DNA of 27,775 bases from the NCBI GenBank assembly GCA_000969725.1, contig JXSR01S043935.1. One strand, 5' to 3'. This DNA comes from Ophiothrix spiculata. Taxonomy: Eukaryota > Echinodermata > Ophiuroidea > Amphilepidida > Ophiotrichidae. Positions 1 to 9,731 of the stretch are shown piece after piece (within the stretch, counting starts at the first letter, position 1; every line of letters begins with the position of its first letter). The notes below the pieces were generated by a model. The model saw nothing but the letters and a program-made list of their open reading frames with translations. It was not told the DNA's origin and searched no databases. A program made the position numbers and the translations under genes.

Positions 1-603
1 GGGGTAATTTAGGGCCTTAGGACCCGTCATTGGCTTGATTGCACCGTGTAAAATTATTACTAATCCAAATGATTCAGATATCTCGAAATCTGCGAGTATG
101 ATCATGGTGACTCCAAATATCACCCAGTTTTTGACCAAGATTTTGTTTTGCACTTCAGTTTAAAGTAGCGCTGTCCACAATAATTATATTATGTAGAAAC
201 AATTATCCAGATCAAAAATCAAATACATACGGTATGTTATCTTAATAAGTACACAAACTGGCTTAACTGTTCATTTGACCCTTCATCTTACGTTATTATA
301 TTTAAACAGTCTGCATTGGTTTAGATTTTTCAATATCTAAAGCGTTACTATGGTTACTAATAGTATATCGGTTGATAAGTATAATATAAAGGTTATCAGG
401 GAGCATGGTTGTGTTGTTGTGTTTAGTTTAGATTCAGATTTCAGGTCTATAGGCTTGATAAGGCCCGTGCGAATCATGTCAGGATTGTGACATAGGGTTT
501 GAGAGGATTTCTATATATCTTAACATTGATATTACGATATACAGATAAGGTTTATTTTATGTTACAATAATTGTTTTATATTTTTAATCTACATTTTTCT
601 GTG
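1..603. other. Nothing recognised
   Basis: AT-rich sequence with no supported coding frame, RNA gene or repeat. Confidence 0.5.
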
Positions 604-640
604 TAAACTAACCTAGTCACTTTGTGACTAGGTTAGTTTA
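604..640. repeat. Perfect inverted repeat, 17-bp arms, 3-nt loop
   Basis: TAAACTAACCTAGTCAC at 604-620 is the exact reverse complement of 624-640, around a TTT loop. Only about 20 bases further on comes a T-run followed by CCCGAAAGG. It may be the terminal hairpin of a mobile element or a structured RNA end; no partner copy is visible in the window. Confidence 0.9.
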
Positions 641-842
641 AGTGGTGGGGTGTTTTTTTTCCCGAAAGGTGAGACGGTCCTAGAGGTGTCTTTGCACCTG
701 TTTGTCCCATTCTTTTTGCTGGTACCTTGCATATTGATTACTTTATTTTAATTTGGATTTGAATGTGCAATATTTTATATGTAACTAGATTTCTATGTGC
801 CAGTGATAAAGTGAAATAAATAAATGAATAAATAAAATGACT
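641..842 (+). repeat. Possible retroelement or transcript 3' end with AAATAAATG tail
   Basis: Sequence with a small AGGTG...CACCT hairpin (about 685-700) runs into an (AAATAAATG)-type simple tail with AATAAA words at about 814-840. This is the layout of a non-LTR retroelement 3' end or a 3' UTR. No coding part was recognised upstream. Confidence 0.25.
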
Positions 843-1812
843 AGCATTCGAAATGAATGATGCTCTATATGGTATGAGACAGAATTAAATGTGTGTGAAG
901 ATCAATAGGACCAAAATTGCAATCTTATTTTGGACTCACATCTCTAGCTTCTCTGACTTGAAGATTCAACTTAAAAGCAGAGATGCCAGGACAAACTAGT
1001 AGTTACAAAAGTAGTTACTAAAGTAGTCTCTCTTTGTTTTATGAAGATCCCATGAAACAAATTTAGAAACGTATACTAGTATATACGTATATATATAGTT
1101 TCAAAATGTAGAATATCATTTTAAAGCAACAATTACATTCGGTGCTGGACAAACACATTTTCAGGCTAAGCAATTGTCAAATGCGCATGTTGCCCTGTGA
1201 CAACTGATGTTAAAATGGTCAATTTCGTTTGACAAATAAAATTGACACTCACTATTCACACGGGAGAACCAAGCTGCTTGCCTGTCTCAGTCAAACATGG
1301 CTGCCATGCCTGCAATGATATTATTTATTTTAGTATGCGACTGAATATTTATTACTGCTGTTTATGGCTACGCCCCAACATCTGCAAGAGTTGCCCAAGC
1401 TGGAAACGCCGCCGCTGTAGAAAATAGTAGTGTCTGATGAGATTGTCGGGAGGATATAGAGCGCTTGTTTTGTTATAGAGATAAGCCCCTAGACGTTTGT
1501 TTGTTTGTTTATTATTCGAATATGCCAGAGATATAGTACAACAAAATATGTAGCTTATAATGACTTGCCTCATATAATATATAAGAACAATGACAGGATT
1601 CTAGTACTTAATTTCATTTTAGAATTGTAATCATGTAGTAGCCTGAAAATTTATTGAGAGGTTCTATCTAATATCTAATAATCGTATCCCGAATCGTAGT
1701 CATGGTAGTTCCCATTATATTTAGTAATTTTATGGTCCTGAAACAAGTCAGTTATTAGTAAATACTATAAGGAATATGTGTTATTTTAGTCATACCGCTT
1801 GGTTTTTACATG
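843..1812. other. Nothing recognised
   Basis: AT-rich sequence with a TATACTAGTATATACGTATA palindromic patch near 1074-1095 and a (GTTT)n run near 1496-1510. Short frames here have no recognisable content. Confidence 0.5.
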
Positions 1813-2240
1813 TTTTACATCAAGCAAACTTGGACAAGGTTTGTTTGACTTTGGTATGTAACGTCTTTCAGGTGTTTAAGAAATTGGACGCTATCAGTTA
1901 TTATTTTGGTACAAATGTGATACATTTTGTAAGCATTTGAACTTCAGACGGGGTATTCTAATTTTGTTTGTTTGTTTGTTTACCTCGGTTGGTCCGTGAC
2001 GGACACATGCCATTAGATCCACGATGAACTGATGGTCTCTTTTGCGCGGGAATGTCGACTATTTTTACATCATGCAAACTTGTGACAAGGTTTGTTTGAC
2101 TTTTGTCTGTAACGTCTTTCAGGTGTTTAAGAAATTGGACGCTATTAGTTATTATTTTGGTTGAATGTGATACATTTTGTTAGCATTTGAACATCAGACG
2201 GGGGGATTCTTATTTTGCACGGTAATGTCGACCATTTCTG
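1813..2240. repeat. Two-copy tandem duplication (about 172-bp unit)
   Basis: 1813-1966 matches 2063-2216 nearly base for base (TTTTACATCA.GCAAACTTG through TCAGACGGGG to ATTTTG). The following GG(G/T)AATGTCGAC tail at about 2045-2062 matches 2219-2236. Differences are scattered substitutions and small indels. The first copy is interrupted by the 78-bp insertion described separately. Confidence 0.85.
1967..2044 (-). mobile_element. 78-bp insertion, SINE-tail-like, TTTTG-flanked
   Basis: Present in the first duplication copy and absent from the second. It is bounded by TTTTG at 1962-1966 and 2040-2044, as expected for a 5-bp target duplication. It starts with (TTTG)n, so on the minus strand it ends in a (CAAA)n tail, typical of a 5'-truncated retroposed SINE or LINE end. 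A similar GGTTGGTC(C/T)GT next to a T/G-rich tail appears at about 11121-11163. Confidence 0.5.
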
Positions 2241-2910
2241 TACCTCGAAAACTTGATTAATCTTTATTCCATCAGCAAAAAGTGGCCAAATTGGGTGCTG
2301 GGCCAAATTCTCCAAATGCACCCAAGTTTGCAAATTGGGCATGTTGGTTCTCTTCAACCCACTACTCGATATATACCAAAAATTACAGAAACCTTGAATC
2401 TTTGAACATCCTCCGCCTTGTCAGCAGCGAATTGTCTTATTCAATTTCGATGCATACAAATCTACCACTAATTTTATAACATTAAATTTCATAAATGATT
2501 CGACGCAGTCGTAGTAAATGCAAAGCGAGAAGGAAATATAGCTTGGTTAACGAAAGACATCAATTTCAGCTGGAACTTGGCGTATTTATTACTGACTAGG
2601 TCAGCTAAACCAAGGCAAGTATTGGAATGAGTCAGATCCCAGGCTTGTGGCAGCCAGCCCTGTTCCGTTTGCCAGGTATAGGAGCTGTCACCGAGAGACA
2701 ATGTTGTTACGTTTCTGCTCTGAGTTCTAGATACCGTCCGTGGATTGGCAACATAATCAGAGTAATGACTTGCATTCAAGCAAACTCCCGATCTCAGAGT
2801 TGGCTACTGTGATATAACAATATTATTTTTACTCCCTGCTCTTAATAAATACCTCAAACTCTAAACAAATGGAAGAGATTTACGCTTTTAATAATAAAAT
2901 ATGAAATATG
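2241..2910. other. Mostly unexplained sequence with a small inverted motif
   Basis: About 2281-2345 holds CCAAATTGGGTGC and its near-inverse GCACCCAAGTTTG, a short imperfect foldback. The rest is unrecognised apart from the doubtful minus-strand frame at 2489-2779. Confidence 0.4.
2489..2779 (-). CDS. Unrecognised 96-codon open frame, doubtful gene
   Basis: The minus-strand frame includes TTLSLGDSSYTWQTEQGW and WDLTHSNTCLGLADLV. Its composition is more protein-like than other frames nearby (Trp, Gly, Asp and Cys present, few homopolymers), but I recognise no domain. It could be an exon or a transposon fragment. No clear splice sites were fixed. Confidence 0.15.
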   Translation of the reverse strand: MNASHYSDYVANPRTVSRTQSRNVTTLSLGDSSYTWQTEQGWLPQAWDLTHSNTCLGLADLVSNKYAKFQLKLMSFVNQAIFPSRFAFTTTASNHL

Positions 2911-3196
2911 TTAAATATGTTAACCAATTATTGAACTGTTCAACTGGTTAAAATAGTTATATTTTAACCAAGTTGGGCATATTTTGACCAACTTTGGTAA
3001 AAGTTACTCATTTAACCAATAGTTGGTTGAACAGCCCGATTATTGGTTTACATACATGTATTTTACTCCGAATGTTGGTTGAAATTCTCACCAATGGTGG
3101 TAAAATTTACTTCAATACTTCAATTTTTAGCAACATTGGTTAAAATTAAACCCAATGCTGGGTAAAATGTTTTAACCAACCGATTTTTAACATATA
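2911..3196. repeat. AACCAA/TTGGTT-rich foldback element, diverged
   Basis: The stretch is packed with AACCAA and TTGGTT words in both directions, for example TTAACCAATAGTTGGTTGAAC, and is bounded by TATGTTAA on the left and TTAACATA on the right. It resembles the 249-bp elements at 3938 and 13501 in style but not closely in sequence. I read it as an old relative or another family of foldback MITE. Confidence 0.45.
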
Positions 3197-3845
3197 AGGG
3201 ATGGTGTCTTTTAAACATAACGATATAGCCATCAACTATATCATGTTGATGTATAAAAAATAGCTGAAAATACATGTCAATCTGTGTCTACTGCAAGCAC
3301 ATAAAAGACAACAATTTTATCATTGAATAAGCATCAGAAACGTTATACACAGAAATTAAGCTATTGAGAACCTATTGACTATTATCTTTAACAACATTTC
3401 CAATGTGGCATAAGCATTTGTAATCATATTAGTTTACACTTAAAAGTTATATAATCACAATAAACAAAGCTATGACATTATTTCGGTTGATAACATTTCT
3501 GATGCGTACTCATTAAAGTCAAAGATGATATGTCAAACTTTACAATATAGTGACATTGATTAGACATTTGTTGTATCAGAGATTAATATTTAGTGTAACA
3601 CCTTAATCTTCTAAGTTAATTACAGCTTGTGTCAGTTAATGTAAGATGCAAAGATCACAATTAGCATGGTCATGATGATTAGTATAATGTAGATGATTTA
3701 CGGTATCATATTCCGCAGTGTGACCCGCCCTGATATGTGCACTATATTTGAAGAAATCACAAATTGTATGAAATCAGATAGCTCAATGTATTAAATATTG
3801 CATTCAGTATGATACGAATCATGACATAATCACGATAATGAGGCA
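3197..3845. other. Nothing recognised
   Basis: AT-rich sequence with no supported gene or repeat. Confidence 0.5.
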
Positions 3846-3847
3846 AT

Positions 3848-3905
3848 TTCCTTTTCTTTCTTTCTTTCTTCTTTATTTTTTGAGGGGGTCCGTCCCCCCC
3901 TCGAG
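3848..3905. repeat. (TTTC)n microsatellite and G/C-run hairpin
   Basis: A (TTTC)n run at about 3850-3880 is followed by GAGGGGG and CCCCCCCTC separated by TCCGT, a short G/C stem. Confidence 0.7.
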
Positions 3906-3937
3906 AAATTTAGGAGGGAACACGGGTCCGCCGCCTA

Positions 3938-4186
3938 CACTGTTAGATCGTTGGGCAAATAATTTACCCAACGTTGGTTCAACTATGGACAACCCAACTT
4001 CTGGGTAAATAATTACCAACGTTGCGTAAAATGTTGGCTAATTACCTTACTGTTGGGTAAAAGTTTTGGCTAATTACCCAAATATTTGGTAGAATTTCAC
4101 CAACAGTTGGTTAATATTATTGACCCAACAAATGGGTTGTTCATAGTTTAACCAACGCTAAAAAATTGCCCAACAGTATAACAGTG
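3938..4186. mobile_element. Foldback MITE, copy A (249 bp), TA-flanked
   Basis: It starts CACTGTTAGATCGTTGGGCA and ends TGCCCAACAGTATAACAGTG. The two halves pair along most of their length, with long imperfect terminal inverted repeats. TA dinucleotides lie on both sides (3936-3937, 4187-4188), which suggests TA target-site duplication of a Tc1/mariner-like or related DNA transposon. There is no coding capacity, so it must be non-autonomous. Copy B lies at 13501-13750. Confidence 0.8.
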
Positions 4187-5018
4187 TATGTAGGTAGGGA
4201 GAAACATGCATCATGCATGTAATGAGCTAACGTTGTTATATATGATTGGCTAAAATTGTCCCTGCTATGCGCGCGGGAAGTTTAAAATAAATCGTCATTG
4301 CCGCGGGAGTTTGTGCTGTTCCTGAAGTGTTGGATGGCAGGCAGAACTATCACAACCGGTTGGCACCTGAGGGATTGGGTTAGACTGTCAAACACCGAGG
4401 GACTAGTATTTTGCACTACTTCCCCCCCCCCAATCATGTATTGTTAATTAAGAGTCATAGTAGAGCGAAACAATGTTTCCCTAATGTAATTCTTTATCAT
4501 GTTTAAATTGCTATTATCATCAGTATTCTGTAAGTAAACTACTAAGTATATAGCATGGACTGGTTAGCGATGGAATTTTATTGATATGCTCAATAAATGG
4601 TCCAATTTTGACTATTATCATGATTATATTGTCTGTCTCTTGCCCATAAGAAGTGTTCAAGCGCTAAAGACAATAACAAATATCAAGGCAAACAACAAAT
4701 TCCAACAAATACATTAGTCATAACGAAACTATTATGAATAAGTTTCAATCTCAGAGTGAAGGGTGAAATTCATTGTTAGGGAAGACAATTTATGAGTTTA
4801 AAAGCGCAAAAAAATAATGTATCTCTTCGTGGTCTGATCTCGGAAGACAATTTTATCGCATTAAAGCAGAATCATAATCAATTCCATTACATGCAGTCTA
4901 TACAACATTTTGTACAAAGTGGTTTAAGTTTTATCTTGAATGTTTTATCGCGGGAATCCGCTAACGTCATAGACAATTATCTCCAAGCCATATTTAACTT
5001 AAGCCAAGGCTTTGGTAG
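4187..5018. other. Nothing firmly recognised
   Basis: It contains a poly-C run near 4421-4431 and a 79-codon frame at 4792-5031 without recognisable motifs. Confidence 0.45.
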
Positions 5019-5405
5019 GTATTCCATGTAATTCTGTCTTCCTACTTTGGCGTTTCCTTTCCGATTACATATAATCCAGATCCAATCGCCGTCGAATCCT
5101 GTACTTCCTTGTTTTGCCACCTTACACTGTCCGTTTCCATGTTTGCCATGTACATGATTGTGACGGCTGCAGATGTTTCCATCTGTTGTCTGCCGAACGC
5201 ATTAAGCTTCAGTACTACCTATGTTTTGGCGATTATGGTCAGTGAATATTCTGTGAACATTTCTACAAGATTTCTTTTCTACCTTTTTTCTTACTTGATG
5301 CCATCGCCAAATTTGCCATTTGCTGACCATGTGTTTATATTATCGTTTGACTTGTCTTTTTTCTTTTGGGCGTCTATCTCAAGACATTCTTATTTATTGT
5401 TTTAG
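5019..5405 (+). pseudogene. Decayed rhodopsin-class GPCR fragment (TM6-TM7-like)
   Basis: The frame read from 5019 is open to 5405. It contains MIVTAADVSICCLPNALSF, which resembles a TM6 ending in the CWLP motif (here CCLP). After a loop, STRFLFYLFSYLMPSPN resembles TM7 leading to the N of the NxxNPxxY region. The NPxxY box itself is broken: a one-base shift near 5330 would bring a PCVY-like segment into register, followed quickly by a stop. No TM1-TM5 was recognised upstream. I infer a relic of a receptor gene or of its last exon. A chance hydrophobic frame in AT-rich DNA is the alternative. Confidence 0.35.
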
Positions 5406-5927
5406 GCCAATCCCTGAGTGTATCATGTACGTATAGTCAAAATATATTGTTATTGATATTATTATCCACCGACCGACACTTGAAATTTGAAAATACCGAA
5501 AAGAATTTGGTCGGTTACAGAAAATACCAAACTATCTCACAGAATTTAAACCATGAAAGAAAGTATTGTGAAAGATGAATTATTTTTCTTTCAATGTTGT
5601 TTTTGTTTAGATTAATTAAATAATTGTACTCATTCTGTGCAACATATGTTTTTCTTTTTTAGAGTAAAGTGTATATTTATGATACAGAATTCAATTCTCT
5701 GCTTTTATTATGGTACAATATATCATGTAATACTATCCAAATTTTCATGTTTAGTGCATTTTAAACTGGTATTTTATATATGTGCAATAGGCATGATAGG
5801 TTTGAATCATATATTTTAATTCTGTAATGATTTCATATTTAATTGTTTCTAAATGTTTATATGTTAAACCATTTTATTGTGTAAACATTGTAATCACATG
5901 TTATATTTATCTTTATGCTGTGAACCA
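5406..5927. other. Possible 3'-UTR-like AT-rich stretch
   Basis: Very AT-rich, with T-rich runs and no coding signal. It lies between the GPCR-like relic and the poly(A)-signal-like sequence at 5928, so it could be the decayed 3' end of that relic. Confidence 0.3.
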
Positions 5928-5958
5928 AATAAATACAAATACAAATACAAATACAAAT
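5928..5958 (+). repeat. (AAATAC)n simple repeat with AATAAA
   Basis: AAATAAATAC is followed by repeated AAATAC units. This looks like a retroelement tail or a poly(A)-signal region decayed into a simple repeat. Confidence 0.75.
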
Positions 5959-6004
5959 TGTTTGCGTAATATTTTTTTCTGTTTTCTTCAATTGTTTTAT
6001 TAAA

Positions 6005-6719
6005 TACTAGAGGGCCCGCGCATAGTTGCGGTGGTCATCTTGAAATGACCTCAAATGACATAGGATTTTTTTGAATATTTTTGTGTTCGACCTTGAAAAT
6101 GACCTTTTGACCTTAGATGTCCGCGCTGTGCGACCTCAGGCCACCTTAACAAACAACGAATGCATTGACCTTTGATGACCCCCACCGGATCACTCCTATA
6201 ATATGGAGGGGACCAATTGCTATTCATGGTCCAAGTTTGGTCAAGGTAGGGTCAAGGGTTCATGAGTTATGGCCGTGACCGCGAAATGACCTGGGATGAT
6301 CTCACGTCATCTTTTTGGACAATTTCAAGATTTGACCTCAGATTGACCTTTGACCTTGGATGACCCCCACTGGACCACCCCTATAATACACAGTGGGTCA
6401 ATTGCTATTCATAGACCAAGTTTGGTCCAGGTAGGGTCAAGGGTCCAGGAGTTATAGCCGTGACCTTGAAATGACCTGGGATGACCTCAGGTCAAGTTTT
6501 TGGACAATTTTAAGATTTGACCTCTAGATGACCTTTGACCTTGGATGACCTTACCGGACCCCCTTTAAAACGCAAACTCGATCCTCCTCGGACCAAGTTG
6601 CACCCGCCCACCAAGTTTCAGGAGCGTGCGACCCACCGTCTCCGAGAAAATAGATGGACAGACAGACACACAGACACACACACACACAGACAGACATTGA
6701 GTATGTTTATATAGATGTG
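6005..6719. repeat. TGACCTT-rich dispersed repeat with about 185-bp internal units
   Basis: It begins near TAGAGGGCCCGCGCATAG and ends after a CAGA/CA microsatellite near TATATAGATGTG. Units starting GACCTTTG at 6167, 6345 and 6530 share TTGCTATTCAT, CAAGTTTGGTC, GGTAGGGTCAAGGGT, GAGTTAT and TTGGACAATTT; the third unit is truncated. No coding frame is kept. Repeats of this style are widespread in marine invertebrate genomes. Whether it is a SINE, a non-autonomous DNA element or another class is unclear. Confidence 0.8.
6655..6697. repeat. CAGA/CACA microsatellite
   Basis: A (GACA)n and (CA)n run closes the TGACCTT repeat and is probably part of its 3' tail. Confidence 0.8.
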
Positions 6720-6734
6720 CAGGTTTGTACGTAA

Positions 6735-7085
6735 ATGAATCAAATCAGGCAGAATTTAAGAATGGTTGGCATAAGCACATGCATCACACAGTGCCATGGT
6801 ATTTTCAAATTTTCAGATTCAGATTCATGGCCCATTCATGGTCAAATTAACAAGAAATATTACAATTTCAAAAACTATCAATGTATAGATATAAGATATA
6901 AGAAAGTGATACAATTAGAAGACGGCAGAGTTCAAAACAAGACTTTCTTTGATGAAGTATTAATTAAAATGAGTAGACATGTGGCTCAGAACAGATATGT
7001 GACGATCACATACTTTCACATTTTTTTACTGAGTATGCTGCATGGTAAGTCTACGAACAAAGTTTACCGTCTGCAGTTTCATTAG
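6735..7085 (+). CDS. Unrecognised 116-codon open frame, doubtful gene
   Basis: The frame starts MNQIRQNLRMVG and ends YRLQFH. It has no motif, signal peptide or membrane segment that I recognise. It begins just after the TGACCTT repeat. A consensus splice donor (ATG|GTAAGT) lies inside it at 7042-7050, so if anything here is coding it may be an exon ending there. In AT-rich DNA an open frame this long can arise by chance. Confidence 0.12.
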   Translation: MNQIRQNLRMVGISTCITQCHGIFKFSDSDSWPIHGQINKKYYNFKNYQCIDIRYKKVIQLEDGRVQNKTFFDEVLIKMSRHVAQNRYVTITYFHIFLLSMLHGKSTNKVYRLQFH

Positions 7086-8323
7086 CTTTCATTGAAGACA
7101 GCTTATCGCTTCACATAAGAGAGAAAAACGAAATATGTGACAAATACGAGTAGTAAGAAAATAAGCTAAATATCAATCTCTCAGTTAGTAACTTTCGCAT
7201 CAATTACATTTGTCATGTGTAAATGAAAGAAACGATAAGCATTAAGTCCACTGGGACTAAACTGTCGTTCAAAGCAAAACACAAGCGATTGACTGTCGAC
7301 TCTTGTAAAATCTCTCTAAAACGTACATGAAATTTGTAGAATACTCAAAGCTTTAAAGGTAATGTAGAGTACCGAACTCAAAGAGTTTAATCGTGAAGTT
7401 TAATGCAGGCTTTCATATTGCATCCGGGATTTTGCATGCACAAATTTAGTATCGATTTCCATTTGTTAATACCAGATAGCCTCCATAAAGATAAAACCAC
7501 TACAAACACAAATTTGTGATTAAGGAAATTGAACAATTTAATTGCCGTTTTCCAATTATCATTTAAAATTAATATACAGTCATAAAAATAATCATTACAA
7601 TGCTAAAACGTGCACTGCATAATATGGTGAGTAAACACAACCCATGCAAGCATGCACATGGGCAGTAAAACGCCCGCAGAGGCCGGGTACTAAAGTGCCA
7701 CGGCCATCGGGTCACAGTGCAGACAGAAGTTGATATAACAAGGGCGTTGGTCGACCGAGGTGGACACGATAGGGTTTGTCAACGGGTCGTGGCTATTCAT
7801 CATACTAGAGGTGTAAAATAAGAAGAGACAAAAAAAAGAAGGAAAAAAAAGCGGGTAAAGGAAAAAAAGTTACAGAATGACATCACGTTGTTTATGGTTT
7901 TTCTGTTTTGTTACCCAAAAGTTCAAGTTAAGAAAATACCAGAAGATAAGGTAAATGGGTTTCAGCATTGGAATGGTAAGAGATTGGAGTTTTACTTTCG
8001 CGTAATTGAAATGTTGATATTAAATAATTGATCAAACTCAGTGACCGAACAATAGAGTTTCAATAAAAAAAATCCATAAAAATAACGACGAGTCAGTCAG
8101 CATGGTTTTTGGTCAGTATATCAATTTTTGTAACTAGTTTGGATAATCTCGTTTTTAATTTCCGATTATGTGGCGATTTGTAACACTCATTTTGTCCACC
8201 CACCATTCGGAGATATTAAACTAGTACTAACAATGATGTGTTTTTGAGCAGTTTATCATTTATATCATATCATCCAATCAATGCTAGCTCTGACGAGCTT
8301 GATGTTAATTTCAAAATATGTTT
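7086..8323. other. No gene recognised; one GC-rich island
   Basis: About 7655-7800 is clearly richer in G+C than its surroundings (GCCCGCAGAGGCCGGGTAC, GGTCGACCGAGGTGG). It is followed by an A-rich purine run at 7820-7870. The island could be a fragment of a mobile element or an old exon; its frames contain stops and match nothing I know. Confidence 0.4.
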
Positions 8324-8565
8324 GGTTTAAGAAATACCAGGTTTAGGCCCAGAAATACTAGGCTACATCGAATGAGATTTTAGTAAATTTTAAAATGATA
8401 ACAGTTGGTCTTCAGACAATTCTATAAAGCAGCTGTTCTATATGGTTAAAGAAATACTAGGTTTAGGCCCAGAAATACTAGGTCTACATTGAATGAGATT
8501 TTAAGTAAATTTTAAAATGATAACAGTTGGTCTTCAGACAATTCTATAAAGCAGCTGTTCTATAC
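8324..8565. repeat. Tandem duplication, two units of about 120 bp
   Basis: 8324-8443 and 8444-8565 share AGAAATAC.AGGTTTAGGCC through AACAGTTGGTCTTCAGACAA to GCAGCTGTTCTATA with only a handful of differences. This is a recent local duplication with no coding content. Confidence 0.92.
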
Positions 8566-8638
8566 AGAGTTCTATCCTCCCCGAGTTCTATTTGATACAA
8601 AATCCTAGGGTAAATTCCAGTACAGTATTTAGAAGAGC

Positions 8639-8705
8639 CAGATAGTAATGGTATAGAAAGGATAGTATTACAAAGATAGTAATGGTATAGAAATGGTAGT
8701 ATATA
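8639..8705. repeat. Short tandem repeat, unit about 34 bp
   Basis: GATAGTAATGGTATAGAAA occurs twice, at 8641 and about 8675, with related ATGGTAGTAT following. Confidence 0.7.
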
Positions 8706-9399
8706 CAAATCTTTTCAGTCTATTTTCAGCTCTGAACCAGAGCTAATCAATGCATTTGTATTTGTTATTCTTTTCCACGTTTTAGATTTAGGCTAATTTA
8801 TATACACTCCAATTGAACCAAATATACGTTTACATAAAATACTATGATACAAATCACTAAATTTACTTTTATGTAAAGTATAATGTGTCATATCTGTGGG
8901 TTCAAAGTACATGTGTTCACTGTTCACAGCAGCTTTCAAACGTTGCCAAACAAAGCCATTCTAGTACCTGGAGGGTAAGCGAGTAGCCATGGTAAATGAA
9001 TGAAGGTAATATTACATGCTTGACCTGTCGTCCTGTTATCTTTGTTTGTTGATATTGCTGGATTCGGGAGAAAAGGCTGGTGTCATGTCAAGTTTCCAAA
9101 TGATACCATGAATATTTAAAATCACAGCGAGCATGGTGAGTGGTGCCGAGTGTGCGATTAGCTCTTATTTTAACCGTTGTTTCCTGTAAAGATAAAAGAA
9201 ACATTTCTTTATAAAATCAATTTCATTTATGCAATTGGTCTATAATATTGTTACTTAGTAAATTATCATACCATTACCATCCCAGAGTTAAGTATGACCA
9301 AAAGACCAAAATTTATTGACACACACCCAAGTAAATGGGAAAAGATAAAGCAGTATACAACTTTCAAAATACGAGAACACGTAACACGCGTTCAGAACT
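8706..9399. other. Nothing recognised
   Basis: No supported gene or repeat. A consensus splice-donor word after an ATG lies at 9133-9141. Confidence 0.45.
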
Positions 9400-9731
9400 G
9401 TTACACTTTTTAAACACCTGACACGTGTTCAACTTGTCAAAGAATAAAGGAATACTTCACACATTTGTGTACACTAATTTCGTAAGAACACATGAGTTCA
9501 TTTGAAATTAGTGTTCAAAAATGTCAAATTTGAACATTAGCGTTAAATACTGAACACATGAAAAAATGCCTGACGCTCGTGTTCACGTAGGCAGGGTAGG
9601 TGAAGGCATCCCAGGTGTTCAAAAGTTGATATTTTGAATGCATGCTTTCAAAATTGAACACTGACTCTGACGTCTGATGTGTTCAAATCATCAAATGTTT
9701 GAACACGTGTCAGGTGTTAAAAAAGTGTAAC
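9400..9731. mobile_element. MITE-like element (332 bp) with 33-bp terminal inverted repeats
   Basis: The left end GTTACACTTTTTAAACACCT (9400 on, through GACACGTGTTCAA to 9432) is matched in inverse by 9699-9731 with very few differences. The interior is dense in GTGTTCA and TGAACAC words in both directions, so the whole element can fold on itself. No clear target-site duplication could be defined. It has no open frame, so it is non-autonomous. Confidence 0.75.
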
